Origin: Dryomyza anilis
Taxonomy: Eukaryota > Arthropoda > Insecta > Diptera > Dryomyzidae
NCBI GenBank assembly: GCA_951804985.1
Contig: OX638130.1
Coordinates: 96,779,700-96,843,699 of the forward strand
Direction: 5' to 3'
Length of the DNA stretch: 64,000 nucleotides
Below are positions 1 through 11,100 of the stretch, in pieces (the first letter of the stretch is position 1; each line of letters starts with the position of its first letter). The notes beneath the pieces were generated by a model. That model did no database searches. It was not told where the DNA came from and saw nothing but the letters and a program-made list of their open reading frames with translations. The position numbers and the translations under genes are program-made.

Positions 1-254
1 TGCACGCGATACTTGGTGTCTGGCCACAGCGACAACTGCACGTTGAAAGACTCTGTGAGCAGGTTGCCCATCAGACCGCCGCCGGATACTTCCCAGGTTA
101 CCAGACACTGGTTGGGGCTGCTCAGCGGTAACCAGGCCACATCGACCAGCACCAGCGAGTCCTGCTGCAGCATGGACACCGTGTGCAGGGACCAGGTCTC
201 GCGTATTGATTTGTTAATCTTGGCGGGCGCAGGTTTGGCGCATTCGTCCCAGCA
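1..254 (-). CDS. Internal exon of a host gene, fibronectin-III-like (5' part of exon; runs off the window edge)
   Basis: Read on the minus strand this is one uninterrupted frame of 84 codons plus 2 bases with no stop. The third codon position is strongly G/C, unlike the AT-rich DNA beside it. The exon opens with C-W-D-E-C, which looks like the last cysteines of a disulfide-rich domain. After a linker it shows a fibronectin-III-like pattern: a V-x-W strand, then C-L-V-T-W-E-V, then L-S-L-W-P-D-T-K-Y-R-V, the last resembling the conserved Tyr strand of FnIII domains. A cysteine-rich domain followed by FnIII is the layout of anosmin (Kal1) proteins, so an anosmin-like secreted or matrix protein is my best guess. 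That guess is from family knowledge and was not checked by search. The exon is entered by a canonical acceptor at 255-256. The plus-strand frame over the same bases is a shadow. Confidence 0.75.
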
Positions 255-285
255 CTAAAATTAGAGAGATAAAAAGAAATAAATA
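255..285 (-). other. Splice acceptor and polypyrimidine tract
   Basis: On the minus strand the exon is preceded by a pyrimidine-rich run (TTTCTTTTTATCTCTCTAAT) and then TTTAG directly at the exon edge. This is a textbook fly 3' splice site. It fixes the exon start at 254 and shows that sequence to the right is intron of the same gene, at least locally. No branch point was assigned. Confidence 0.75.
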
Positions 286-972
286 ATAAGACTTTTTTTT
301 ATATAAAATATATAAGTGTTTAATTAAAAAAAAAAATATTTATAAGACTAACTAATTTTTAAAAATTATTTTTTTTTATAAAAAAAAAGCTGTCTTCCCA
401 TAAACATAACTTTCAGAGGCAGAAAACAGTTTTTTTAAACATTTATTTGCATGCTTTTCAACAGTCAAAGTTGCTTTTTAAATCAAAAAATTTATATTTT
501 CTGTTCATACCCAAAATATGCCAAATACTAAAAAATAATCGTGATTCTGTCTTCAATATTCCACAAAATTTATCAACCTGTCAAAACTCTTTCATTTATC
601 GGGTTGTTTGTCAAAAAATATGCCTAAAATATTCAAGAAAAATTCTTGAAATGTTTGTACCGAGTACCCAAGACGTATTTTTGGGAAGGTTAAGGTTATA
701 AACAGATTTTCGGTTGATTTTAAGCATGGAGTTTGTATCAAAAACTGAATAATTTCTTCCCATACCTAAAATATGCAGGAAATCTGCCTTTAAATTGTAC
801 ACAATTTATTTCTGCTGCACTAACCTTCCAAAATATTTCGAATACTTATATGCTTGCCTAAAAGATTCCGCAAATATTCCAAAATCTTATTAAAATTTTG
901 CCACGAGTACACTATAACATTTTTCGGCAAACAACGATGGAGTTTTAAGCAGACAAAGATGTATCAAAAGCC

Positions 973-1245
973 GACAAGGTAAAATCCAGAGTGGTTCTAC
1001 AATGTAAAGAGGCCCCTGCTGATCTCTTACTTGTTAACACTGTGGACATTATCTGGGTCCCAGGACACTGTAGCATTGAGGGGAACGAAAAAGCCGACGA
1101 ATTGGCGAATAATGGAACAGAAATGGACACAATCTCAGTCATAACCGGCAGACCTTTCCAATTTCTAAAAAAACGAGATAAACTCATGGGCTTATCGACT
1201 TCACAAAAAATCATGGGAAGAATCGAGCGTGGGCCAAGCAACTAA
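973..1245 (+). pseudogene. LINE ORF2 fragment: RNase H domain
   Basis: The frame reads W-V-P-G-H-x-x-I-x-G-N-E-x-A-D-x-L-A-x-x-G at about 1051-1125, the diagnostic motif of LINE-encoded RNase H, which degrades the RNA strand of the RNA-DNA hybrid during retrotransposition. The first part of the domain is lost through 5' truncation. The frame breaks near 1225-1235: the likely continuation (Q-A-T-K-W-L-W-D-P-P-E-Q) is in the next frame. It is therefore a dead copy. The frame continues upstream of the first GTG to the insertion point, so no start codon is assigned. Confidence 0.8.
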
Positions 1246-1289
1246 ATGGCTATGGGACCCCCCCGAACAAATCCAAAACAAACAAAATT

Positions 1290-1583
1290 CTAACGCTTAA
1301 TAAAAAGGAGTTAAAGCAATACACAGGCATCCTCACGGGCCATAATGAGCTAAGAGGTCATCTTTTCAAATTGGGAAGAGTCGACTCTTACTTCTGCAAG
1401 TCCTGTGAGGAAGAGACAGAGACGCTTGAACACTACTTGTGTCACTGCCTGGCATTTGCCAGACTTAGTTTTCATCCAATTTGGAGCTCCGCTTATTTCA
1501 TCATTGAAACAACTGGAAGCTTGGACTGGAAAGTACTAAGAAAATTTGTCAAATTCTCGGAATTTCTAAACTCCACTGAGTAG
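1290..1583 (+). pseudogene. LINE ORF2 fragment: C-terminal cysteine/histidine region
   Basis: A third reading frame gives L-T-G-H-N-x-L-R-G-H-L-F-x-L-G followed by C-x-x-C-x-x-E-x-E-T-x-E-H-x-L-C-x-C. This is the CCHC-like tail commonly seen after RNase H in I/R1/LOA-type LINEs and thought to bind nucleic acid. It lies in a different frame from the RNase H segment, so at least two frameshifts separate them. The frame ends at a TAG at 1581-1583, which is probably the native stop. Confidence 0.75.
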
Positions 1584-1687
1584 CATAACAGCTACAACAC
1601 ATTACAGACGACTCATGATCCGAGGGGTCACAACGGGCCTACTTTATGGCCTAGGTGTACTCTGTGAGGGGGGTTTTCCCCCCCTCC

Positions 1688-1688
<1 letters not shown>

Positions 1689-1737
<49 letters not shown>
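1689..1737 (+). repeat. (TCAA)n tail of the LINE
   Basis: About 12 perfect TCAA copies follow the LINE 3' UTR immediately before the right target duplication. The position shows this is the element's own 3' tail and not an independent microsatellite. Confidence 0.9.
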
Positions 1738-2090
1738 GAATTTCAAAAGCTGCACATTTTCTCCCCCTACCCAAAATAAGCAAGAAATTTACCTTTAAAT
1801 TCCACAAAATGCTTTTTCTGTTTCATAAACGTCCCCAAATCTTCCGAATACTTATGTGTTTGCCGAAAATGTGCCGCAAATCTTCTAGACAAATTTCTGA
1901 ATTTTTGCCACGAGTATCCTACAAAAATTTTCAGCTGGGAGAAGACGGTTTAGAAATAGATTTCGGAAGAGTTTAGCCAGGTAGAATTTGCATTAATTGT
2001 TACCTATTATCAGTCCATATACAAAATTCATTAATCTTCCACTTATCTGTGCGTTTGCCGAAAATATGCCCGAAATATTCCTGAAAAATG

Positions 2091-3088
2091 TAAAAAAAAG
2101 GTTCTCTCTGGTATGACCTATAGGTTAAAAATTTATGTTTAATTTTGGGTAATGAGTTTTAACTCAAAAATGAGAAAAATTAGAAAATCATTAAACATTT
2201 CTGTGAATTATCCGTTAGATTTTGACATATTTTATATTACTACATCTTGAATGCATTTCCGAAAATTAGAAAATTAATTTAAAAAATCTCTTTTTCAGTT
2301 TTTCCCGCTCTGCAACAAAAAAACTCCTCTTCAACTATTCTGCATGAAAAACTCTTCTTCAACAGGTAAGTGTTTCTTCATTAATTTTCAATTTATTTTT
2401 CACATCAATTCATAAAATAAAATGAAGAATAACAAAAAAATACAGCAGCATAATAAACCGAAAATGAATTTATTTCGGTTAAATACACAATAAATCTAGC
2501 AGACATCAAACTGTGTGTTAAATGACTCTGGTATAAAATTGCGTTGCTGTCTCCTGCCTTCTTTCCATCCCTCCCACTTGTTGGCCATATTTTCGAAAGC
2601 ATTATTTGACTCGGCTCTATTAATCATTGCAAATAAGCAACACTTCAATTAAGCATCTGCCTGCTCCAACGCCAACAGTGCAGAACTAAAGAGAAACCCC
2701 GCGACCCCTATAACTTGGTATTTGAAAAGATTTAAATTGTTTTATTTTTATTGTATTTTTCTTTTTGTTTTTTTTTTTGTTAGTTTAAACTTTAAAACAG
2801 TCTACATTAATTTTACTCAGTATTATGTAGATTTTTTTTTTTTTGTTAGTTTCATTTTTTTTTTTTTTTTTTGCAAAAATACTACACGGATTGCGTACGG
2901 ACGGACCCCCTGCAGGCACTGTGACTTCGAAACGTAGAGTCGTCGAATTCACAAGCTCGAGTTTGTTTTATGGTTTTGTACTTAATAAGCGAACAAATCA
3001 CAAGACAACAACAACAAACACAATAATAAATGCAACAAAATTTGTTTGTTGTTATTTCGACATGTTAGTTTTGTGCCATGTTTTCATG
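2091..3088. other. Unassigned AT-rich DNA
   Basis: Long T runs at 2760-2870, a short GC-richer patch at 2880-2960, and CAA-rich sequence near 3000-3040. The short open frames here are T-rich translations without recognisable motifs. I see no gene or clear mobile element. Confidence 0.5.
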
Positions 3089-3090
3089 TA

Positions 3091-4565
3091 CACTCAGAGA
3101 AATTTTTGAATTAAATATATTTTGAAACATGTAACAGCAATGTAAATGTTACAGTCATCAAATATATATTTTTCTAAAATAGTTTTTGTATATTAAATTA
3201 TTATAATTTTCAAAATTAACGAGAACATCGAGATCATGAATTTTAATCTTCTCCAAACCGTATCAGTTACATGATGACTATAAACTTATCTTCCCAAATA
3301 GAAAACATTTCTTCTATGCATTATTTTATATCCGATTCCATATATTTTCAGGGGGTAACATTTATTTTTTAAAAATGTACTGAATTTGTATAAAATATAA
3401 TTATAATATTATTAAAATCATATAATTAAGTAGTCGAATTTGTGTTTTTGCAAGTAAAGTACAAGAAGACCCATAACTTTTTAATTTAACTAAAATTCGA
3501 TTAGAAATATTAGATAGGTATTTAAAAAGTCGATATGAAAACTTCTACTTTTTCGTACTTGTAAAAGAAATCTCAATGAATAGAATAAACTGTAGACCAG
3601 GCAGACTCATTATGGATAAAAATTAACTGAAAACGGAGGTACACTAAAATCGAACTGAAACGAATTTTGTACATTTTCAAAGAGTATCGATAAAAAGCTG
3701 TTTGATACTATTTAGATTAAAAGTAAATTTATATAATTAATTAATACTAAAATAAAATAGGCAGATGTGAATCAAAACGGATAAAATCATTTTAAGTGGG
3801 CATTAAAAATTAAATTGAAATTGAAACTGAAAACATGATTTTGGATGTTTTCAGAAAGTACGATTGGATGGCTTCAGTGTCCAAAAAGAAATGTATATCA
3901 GTTTTTTTATAATGCTTTTTTACTTTCAGTAAATATTTAGCTGTTTTGATTCAGAAAGGCTGGTTAGATGGCTTGCAATTGAAATTGAAACTGAAAACAT
4001 GATTTTGGATGTTTTCAGAAAGTACGATTGGATGGCTTCAGTGTCCAAAAAGAAATGCATATCTGTTTTTTTATAATGCTTTTTTACTTTCAGTAAATAT
4101 TTAGCTATTTTGATTCAGAAAGGATGGTTAGATGGCTTCAGTGTCCAAAAAGAAATGCATATCATATAATAACATATAACGTTTATTACAGCAAATAAAA
4201 CAAAAGAAATCATATTGAAACTGATCATTGAACTATTTTCTTGTCCTCCGAACAACCCGATCTATTACAAATCCAACAAACTGCGTTGAATTTCTTTTAT
4301 GTTTAATGGATTTATATATATAGAATTTGGTTCAAAAAAGGACACCGATCTTGTAATTGATCTGGTTACTCGGAAGACAAGGAAATAGTTCAATGATCAG
4401 TTTTAATATGATTTCAGTTGTTTCAATTTTTGTAATAAACGTTATATGTTACTGTATAAAAAGCTTTTCTTTTTTGACACTGAAGCCATCCAACCATCCT
4501 TGCTGAATCTAAACAGCTATAGCTCAATACATTTTTAATAGTTTCAAAAAATGTTTCTCTCAGTG
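3091..4565. mobile_element. Non-autonomous DNA transposon with inverted ends and a TA target site
   Basis: The left end reads CACTCAGAGAAAT and the right end, on the other strand, CACTGAGAGAAAC. Both ends abut TA (3089-3090 and 4566-4567), the target site of Tc1/mariner-type elements. The inner right half is a hairpin: sequence around 4165-4250 (AACATATAACGTTTATTACA, then a diverged GATCATTGAACTATTT block) is repeated inverted at about 4375-4450, and the TGGATGGCTTCAGTGTC motif is found direct at 3868, 4031 and about 4130 and inverted near 4480. No transposase frame is present, so it would need help from another element. Confidence 0.6.
3814..4141 (+). repeat. Two tandem 164-bp units inside the TA-flanked element
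   Basis: ATTGAAATTGAAACTGAAAA starts at 3814 and again at 3978, and the following 160 bp are nearly identical. A partial third copy (TGGCTTCAGTGTCCAAAAAG) follows at about 4134. The high identity suggests a recent duplication compared with the rest of the element. Confidence 0.85.
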
Positions 4566-4567
4566 TA

Positions 4568-5096
4568 CAATGTACACTGTATGTGCGCATATGACGTTCG
4601 TTTAGTCAGTCTCTCAGTTGTTTAATTATTCACTTGAAACGCGCTGGGAGGCAGAAGAAGCAGCCGCAGCAATAGCAACAGCTATGAAACATGCGCCTGC
4701 GAAAGTTTGTTGCCCACTCGTGTCGTGGACGGAAGATGGTTGCCAGCAGAAATCAATTGAATACCCCTCCACTGGGTCCTGTATTTGCGTATAGAAAAAA
4801 AAAACACACACACACACAGAGGAAAAACACATGAGGTCCGTCTTGTGAGAAATGATTTAATATATGTTGGAGCTGCAGCAGAAACTAATGCTAAATATGT
4901 GGAAAAACTAACACCGAGAGTCTCCAAAGTAATTTGTATGGATTTCGAAATGTGACGTGTAGAAAGTGAAGAAGTACGGATAGACTTCTTCACATAGCTA
5001 TATGAAAAAGGACAAGCAAAATAAAAAAAAATTAAAAATACTAAAAAAAAAATATATTTATAAATCAGCAATCAATTCTGAAACGTATTCAAATTG
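4568..5096. other. Unassigned DNA with a CA microsatellite
   Basis: A GC-richer patch at 4635-4780 and a short (CA)n run at about 4804-4818 are the only landmarks. The minus-strand open frames here contain no recognisable domain. Confidence 0.45.
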
Positions 5097-5450
5097 CACA
5101 CAAACAAAATTTCACCAACAACAGTATTCATCATATTGATGATTTTATTCATTGAACTAAAATCTTATTTTTTAATGTTATTTATATTTGTTTATTATAC
5201 TTATAAGGTTAATGACATTTTAAAAAATATGCTGTGATAAACAAAATTCATCAATATGATGCACACTTTTTCATTAATATGATGAAATCGAGTTTTCGCA
5301 TAATCGTATATAAAATATTAATACATAAATGTGTAAATTGAGACAAATTTTTGGTTGTAATTTGACGTTAAAAAATATTGATAATGAAAAACATTTAAAA
5401 AACATCAATTTGATGAATTCTGGTTGTTGATGATTTTTTTTTTTTTGTGT
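5097..5450. mobile_element. MITE-like hairpin element, CACACA-end family
   Basis: The left end reads ACACAAACAAAATTTCACCA then ACAACAGTATTCATCATATTGATGA. The right end inverted gives ACAAAAAAAA...TCATCAACAACCAGAATTCATCAAATTGATG. These are imperfect inverted ends of about 50 bp around an AT-rich centre, with no coding sequence. The element at 61333-61791 has the same ends. Confidence 0.65.
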
Positions 5451-5829
5451 ATGTGATTGGTGGACTTTTATCTTTGGAATTGACATATTTTGGAATTAAT
5501 TATAAAATAAACCAAGAATTTTATGTGCGGATAAAATATTTTATTTTTTGTATAACGTGTGAGGTGCTGCAATGTAACGTCTGGTAAAGAGTAACGATTT
5601 CAATTTTTTTTGGATACCACAAGTCGCAAGAAGACCATTTTTTTATATTTTTTACCATGAAGACTTTTTAAAAAATGGCAATTAATGTTGAAGCTGAAGT
5701 AGATTATAGTATTTTATGATTTATCGTTCGGGACATAATCCGGGATATATCCCGGTATTATTTTTCTAATCCCGAAAATCCCGGCATTGCCAAAATGCTT
5801 CGGGATTGGAACCTCTAGTATACACCTAG

Positions 5830-6960
5830 TCTGTCGTTCGATTCGATATCGGTTCGGGACTGTTTCGAGATGTCGAGGAATTCAGGAATGACTTCGTATC
5901 TATATTATACTACAATTCGTTCTAAGATGTTCGCAGATATCGTAACGAGATAATGAAGTTTATTCGTAAAGAGGAAAAAACCGATCAATATCGCATCGAA
6001 TATCGAGATGATTCAAAAAACATTGCGATATTGATGTGATAAATATTTAAATATCTAAATTTTCCTTATTTTATTGTACGAAAAATATTAAAAATTAGTA
6101 GTGAAAAAGAATGTAGTGAAAAAACGAGATCGAACTTTATTTATCGCAGTTAGTTCGAGAAAACTTAGATCATTAAAGAGCTCCGATACATGGGCAAGTG
6201 CTCGAAGATCTGAGTTTCAATGATTTAACTCGATTTGGTTTTAGACAAATAGACGGACCATCAGATGAAGAAGCAAACGGACATCACTAAATCGTATCTT
6301 GCGGTGGCATTGATCAAGAAAATATATTCTTCTGAGTGTTACAAATGGATGAACACCCAGTATGCCGTTCGTTTCGATATCGTTACGAGATCACTGCGAG
6401 TAAATGGAGAAATCAAACGTTATCGGACCCGTACTCGTAACGATATCGACCGTCAAATTGCACCTACATGGTAGGTGCATTTCTTTCCGTCGGAGTTTTC
6501 TCGGTACGCGAAAATTTTTCGAAATCGGACGGATATCGAAGAAAAAACTCAAAGTTCGAGAAAGCTTTGATAAAATATTGCGATATCGATGTGACAAATG
6601 ATTAAATTTCATATATTGTTCTTCAATTTGAATGTACGAGGAATTTTAAGGATGACACAGTATGTCATTCGTTTCGAAAACATTACGAGATCAATGCGAG
6701 AATTCATACGATATCGAACACTTTTGCTTAACGATATCGAACGTCAAATTGGACCTACATGGGAGGTAGATATCGTTGCGTTCTGTAGGAGTTTTCTTGG
6801 TACGAATATTTTTTTGAAATCCGAAGAATAACAAGGAAAAAAATATTGAAAATTCGAGATTATTTTCTAAAATATTGCGAAATCAATGAGATTAATGATT
6901 AAATATCGTATCTTTTTTATCGAAATTAGTTCGATAAAGATTCGAAAAATTGAGAGATCC
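5830..6960. repeat. Degenerate tandem repeat of about 300 bp rich in CGATATCG
   Basis: CAGTATGCCGTTCGTTTCGA at 6359 recurs as CAGTATGTCATTCGTTTCGA at 6659, a 300-bp period. Within each unit AACGATATCGA-CGTCAAATT and ACCTACATGG follow in the same order. A more diverged unit lies near 5870-6200. Short frames over this stretch show the same repetition and have no known domain, so they are not called as genes. Confidence 0.65.
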
Positions 6961-8078
6961 GAGGCCTGGCACCCTGGAGAGAAACGATAAAGCTATGAAA
7001 TCGATTGTTTTGAATGAAGTAAGTTTGAGAAAGCCTCGAAGTATCGAAAATAACTTCGAAGATGATTTTTCAGAAAAATATTAAAATAACAAAAACATAA
7101 TAAGAATTATGAAACAAAAAAAAAAACAAAAGTAAAAACGATACGAAATAAAATCAAATCGAACTAGCATCGTGGAAAAATGTTTTCTGCCTGTTAGACA
7201 GACACAAAAAATTTATCTGCACAATGAAATGTGGATCAACTACAACAACAAATAGCAAATAACAACAAAACCGAAGAGCAAACAACGACAACATACAGCA
7301 AACAACACGAAGAACAACGACCGCAAATCACATAAATTATTGCAATAAACAAACATAATCGTAATAAAGACGATTTACGAGCACAACTTTAGGCACTGCG
7401 CATACATATGAAATGTACATATATCGTCTATATATATGTAATGTATGTATGTCTGTCTTTCTACGATGTATATATAGTATATATGTGTTTTTGCCTGGCA
7501 GGAGATACGTATTATGTTTGCTCTTCGGAGTTATGCTCGTGATATATGACGTGGTTTAGTGTGCAGAAATCCATGGATTCCCAGCGTGCTTTTTGCACAC
7601 ACACAGAACACAGTCAGTGGGTGGGTGGATCAGAGTATAGGGAGGCATGGATTGTTTGAAAAGGGGGGCCGGGCGACGGGTCAAAGGGTACAAGTGGCAA
7701 AGCAGCAAAGTACTCGGCGTAGGCGCAGCAAGCAGCTCCTCTGATTGCTTTATGCGCTGCGGGCCAACAGCTTATTAACGACAACAAATTCAAGATTAGC
7801 TCTAAAACAAATACCAAGTATGCCGCTGCTGCTGCTGCTGCTGAAAGCGCTACATGGGATGGGAACGGGAACGATGTGGATGATGTTGCCAAGACGCGCG
7901 CGTTTCAATTTTGAATTTATTGCAAAGTCAATAAAGCAAAATAAATAATTTATAAGACAATAATTGAAAATGGAGAAAAGTTATAAATACACTTTGCATT
8001 GCTTCAAATAAAATTTTAACTTATTTAATTCAAAATAAATAAAAATTAAAATTTAAAAATAAAAAATAAAATTTTAAT
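6961..8078. other. Unassigned DNA, CAA-rich then GC-richer
   Basis: 7240-7330 is rich in CAACAA. 7440-7480 contains TATATG repeats. 7540-7905 is GC-richer and includes a (GCT)n run at 7823-7841. The overlapping small open frames on both strands of 7559-7948 have no motif and no splice context I can support. Confidence 0.4.
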
Positions 8079-9840
8079 TAAAACTAAATTTTTCACAAAA
8101 AATTCAATTTTGCACTAAAATTTTAAGTTTTCATTAAAATCACTAAAAAAAACTCGATTTTTCACTAAAAATTACATTTTTACAAAATTCAATTATTCAC
8201 TAAAAGTTAAATTTTTCACTAAAAATTCAATTTTTCACTAAAAATTCAAATTTTCACTAAAAATTCGTTTTTTAACTAAAAATTCGATTTTCACTAAAAA
8301 TTCAATTTTTCACTATAAATTCAATTTTGACTAAAAAAAATCAATTTTGACTAAAAAAATCAATTTTCATTAAAATCCAATTTTCCACTAAAAATTCAAG
8401 TTTTCACCAAAAATTTGAATTTTTCACTAAAAAAAATTGATTTTTCACTAAAAATTCAATTTTTCACTAAAAATTCAAATTTTCACTAAAAATTCAATTT
8501 TTCACTAAAAATTCAATTTTTCACTAAATTTCAATTTTTCACTAAAATTCAATTTTTCACTAAAATTCAATTTTTCACTAAAAATTCAATTTTTCACTAA
8601 AAATTCAATTTTTCATTAAAAATTCAATTTTTCATTAAAAATTCAATTTTTCACTAAAAATTCAATTTTTCACTAAAAATTCAATTTTTCACTAAAAATT
8701 CAATTTTTCACTAAAAATTCAATTTTTCACTAAAAATTCAATTTTTCACTAAAAATTCAATTTTTCACTAAAAATTCAATTTTTCACTAAAAATTCAATT
8801 TTTCACTAAAAATTCAATTTTTCACTAAAAATTCAATTTTTCACTAAAAATTCAATTTTTCACTAAAAATTCAATTTTTCACTAAAAATTCAATTTTTCA
8901 CTAAAAATTCAATTTTTCACTAAAAATTCAATTTTTCACTAAAAATTCAATTTTTCACTAAAAATTCAATTTTTCACTAGAAATTCAATTTATCACTAAA
9001 AATTCAATTTTTCACTAAAAATTCAAATTTTCACTAAAAATTCAATTTTCACTTATAATTCAATTTTTCACTAAAAAAAATCAATTTATCACTAAAATTC
9101 AATTTTTCACTAAAAATTAATTTTTCACTAAAAATTAAATTTTTCACTAAAAATCTAATTCTTCACCAAAAATTCAAATTTTAATTCTTCATTAAAATTT
9201 TAATTTTTCACTAAAAATTCAATTTTTAACTAAAAATTTAATTTTTCACTACAAATTCAATTTTCACTGAAAATTCAATTTTTCACTTAAAATTCAATTT
9301 TTCACTCAAAATTCAAATTTTCACTTAAAATTAAATTTTTCACTAAAAATTCAATTATTCACTAAAAATTCAATTATTCACTATATATTCAATTTTTCAC
9401 TGAAAATTCAATTTTTCACTAAAAATTCAATTTTTCACTAAAAATTCAATTATTCACTAAAAATTCAATTATTCACTAAAAAATAAATTTTTCACTAATA
9501 ATTAAATTTTTCTCTAAAAATTAAATTTTTCACTAAAAAAAAATTCAATGTTTCACCAATAATTCAATTTTTCACTAAAAATTCAATTTTTCACTAAAAA
9601 TTCATTTTTTCACTAAAAATTAAATTTTTCACTAAAAATTAAATTTTTCACTAAAAATTAAATGTTTCACTAAAAATTAAATTTTTTACTAAAAATTCAC
9701 TAAAAAAATTAAATTTTTAGTGAAAAATTAAAGTTTTTACTTAAATTTAATTTTTTTACAAAGAATTAAATTTTTGTCTAAAAATTAAAATGTTCACTAA
9801 AAATTAAATTGTTGACAAGGAATTAAAATTTTCACTACAA
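8079..9840 (+). repeat. 19-bp minisatellite array 1 (forward)
   Basis: The unit is TTCAATTTTTCACTAAAAA, about 90 copies. The core at roughly 8640-8970 is almost perfect, while both flanks are degraded by substitutions and indels, the usual picture for arrays homogenised from the middle. Near 9712 the motif briefly switches strand. The same unit occurs in arrays at 15350, 33518 and 39915. Confidence 0.95.
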
Positions 9841-11100
9841 AAGATTTACAATTATTTAGGCAATAAGTAGTATTGGCTGCTGTTAACATAACATGACTGA
9901 TTTCGATTTATGTCACTTCATCTCGATGATAATCATATGTAAATTAGTTAATTAACATAGTCAATATGTTAAGTGTCAGATGTGTTAATAAGGCATCAAG
10001 TTATACACAAATTTGTGGCTTTAATAATTGACCACATTTGTAACATGTGGCGGGGAACCGTTTTTTTACATCATAATTTTACAATTATAGCCAACTAATG
10101 ATGATGATGAGGAGAGTAGCTGTCATTTGCAATAACCAAAATCCAAAACCGCAACTTGCACATTTTTCACAAGACAATTGATTGTATCAAGTAATAGTCT
10201 AGTCATAATTAAATTAAATACAGACATACTTGGCAAATGGCATAGGTAACAAGTGCCACCTACATTGTTTTAATTGCATGTTGTAATTACAACACATATA
10301 CTACTTATTTATAATATATATACGCTGATTACGGCGTTTGTGTTAATTGTTATTGTTGCCTTAATTGTTGTTGCTACTTTTTGGCTCATTAGACACAGTG
10401 TTAGCCAAATGGCTGCCAACGCGATTCACGTTCATTCGTTCGTTCGTTCGTTTGCAAGTTCAATTAAACTGCTCCTTTTTTTAGCTGTTGCTCCTTTTTT
10501 TTGCTTGTTTTTGCTTTAGTTCCCTTTTTTCCCTTCTACTCCATTTTAACATGCTGCTAAAAAGCTGTTACAAATTCTAAAAACACCTACACATCCATTC
10601 AGCCCACTCGAAAATGTACGCAAATTAGATGCAAATGACGAAAATACTACCCACCCAAAAATAACCGTTTATTTTAACATTCTTGGTATTTATTAAAAAT
10701 CGCGTGTTTGACGCGCATTTCTCTGATATCTTTGCTTAAAAGGTGTTACTTTGGAATTTCGGCAAAATTTCGAGCAAAACTTTATGTCAAGCCATTTGAT
10801 AAGCGGAACACTTAATGCGTGTGCCAAGTGCAAGTATTATCATTTAATGATGTGTTAAAAATCACATTTAGAATTAGTTTTATTAGGGCATAAGTAAAAT
10901 TTTAGTAAAAATTGATAAGTTATATTAAATATTTAAATGATTGTAGCAAAATTTTTAATTTTCATTGCACAAATTTCAATATTTTACGATAATTTGTGTA
11001 AAAAAATGTATAAAAGTTTCAAATAAGTTTGTGTTAATACTTGAACTACTTTAGAAAAATTATACCATGAAAGAATTGGCAGAGTAACAATTTTACGCGT
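9841..11100. other. Unassigned AT-rich DNA between repeat arrays
   Basis: Contains a (GTTC)n-like run at 10435-10451 and T runs. The plus-strand frame at 10274-10519 is hydrophobic because of T-rich DNA. No gene or element recognised. Confidence 0.45.

Larger units (their letters stand above)
972..1742 (+). mobile_element. 5'-truncated non-LTR retrotransposon (LINE) with target duplication
   Basis: The fragment carries the end of a LINE ORF2: an RNase H segment, a cysteine-rich C-terminus, a short 3' UTR and a (TCAA)n tail. It is flanked by the 8-bp direct repeat TCAAAAGC at 964-971 and 1743-1750, consistent with target-primed insertion. RNase H in a LINE points to the I, R1 or LOA-like clades and away from the jockey clade; the short tandem-repeat tail in place of poly(A) also fits I/R1/LOA-like elements. 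Everything upstream of RNase H, including reverse transcriptase, is missing, so it cannot move by itself. Confidence 0.8.
511..2090. repeat. Degenerate tandem repeat, about 250-bp unit, split by a LINE
   Basis: Similar blocks begin near 511, 758, 1766 and (partly) 2011. Each holds CCxAAAATAxGC, then TTTAAATT-C-ACAAAAT-like sequence, then AATACTTAT-TG-TTGCC, then TTTTGCCACGAGTA or an equivalent. The first two starts are 247 bp apart. The third is offset by about 1008 bp, which matches one unit plus the LINE insertion. Units are strongly diverged. No coding potential is visible. Confidence 0.6.

Noticed and set aside
13..258. Plus-strand open frame of 81 codons at the left edge
   Set aside because: It is the shadow of the minus-strand exon, whose frame has strong third-position G/C bias, an FnIII-like pattern and a splice acceptor.
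8079..9840. CRISPR array
   Set aside because: The 19-bp units are adjacent with no unique spacers, and the DNA is eukaryotic.
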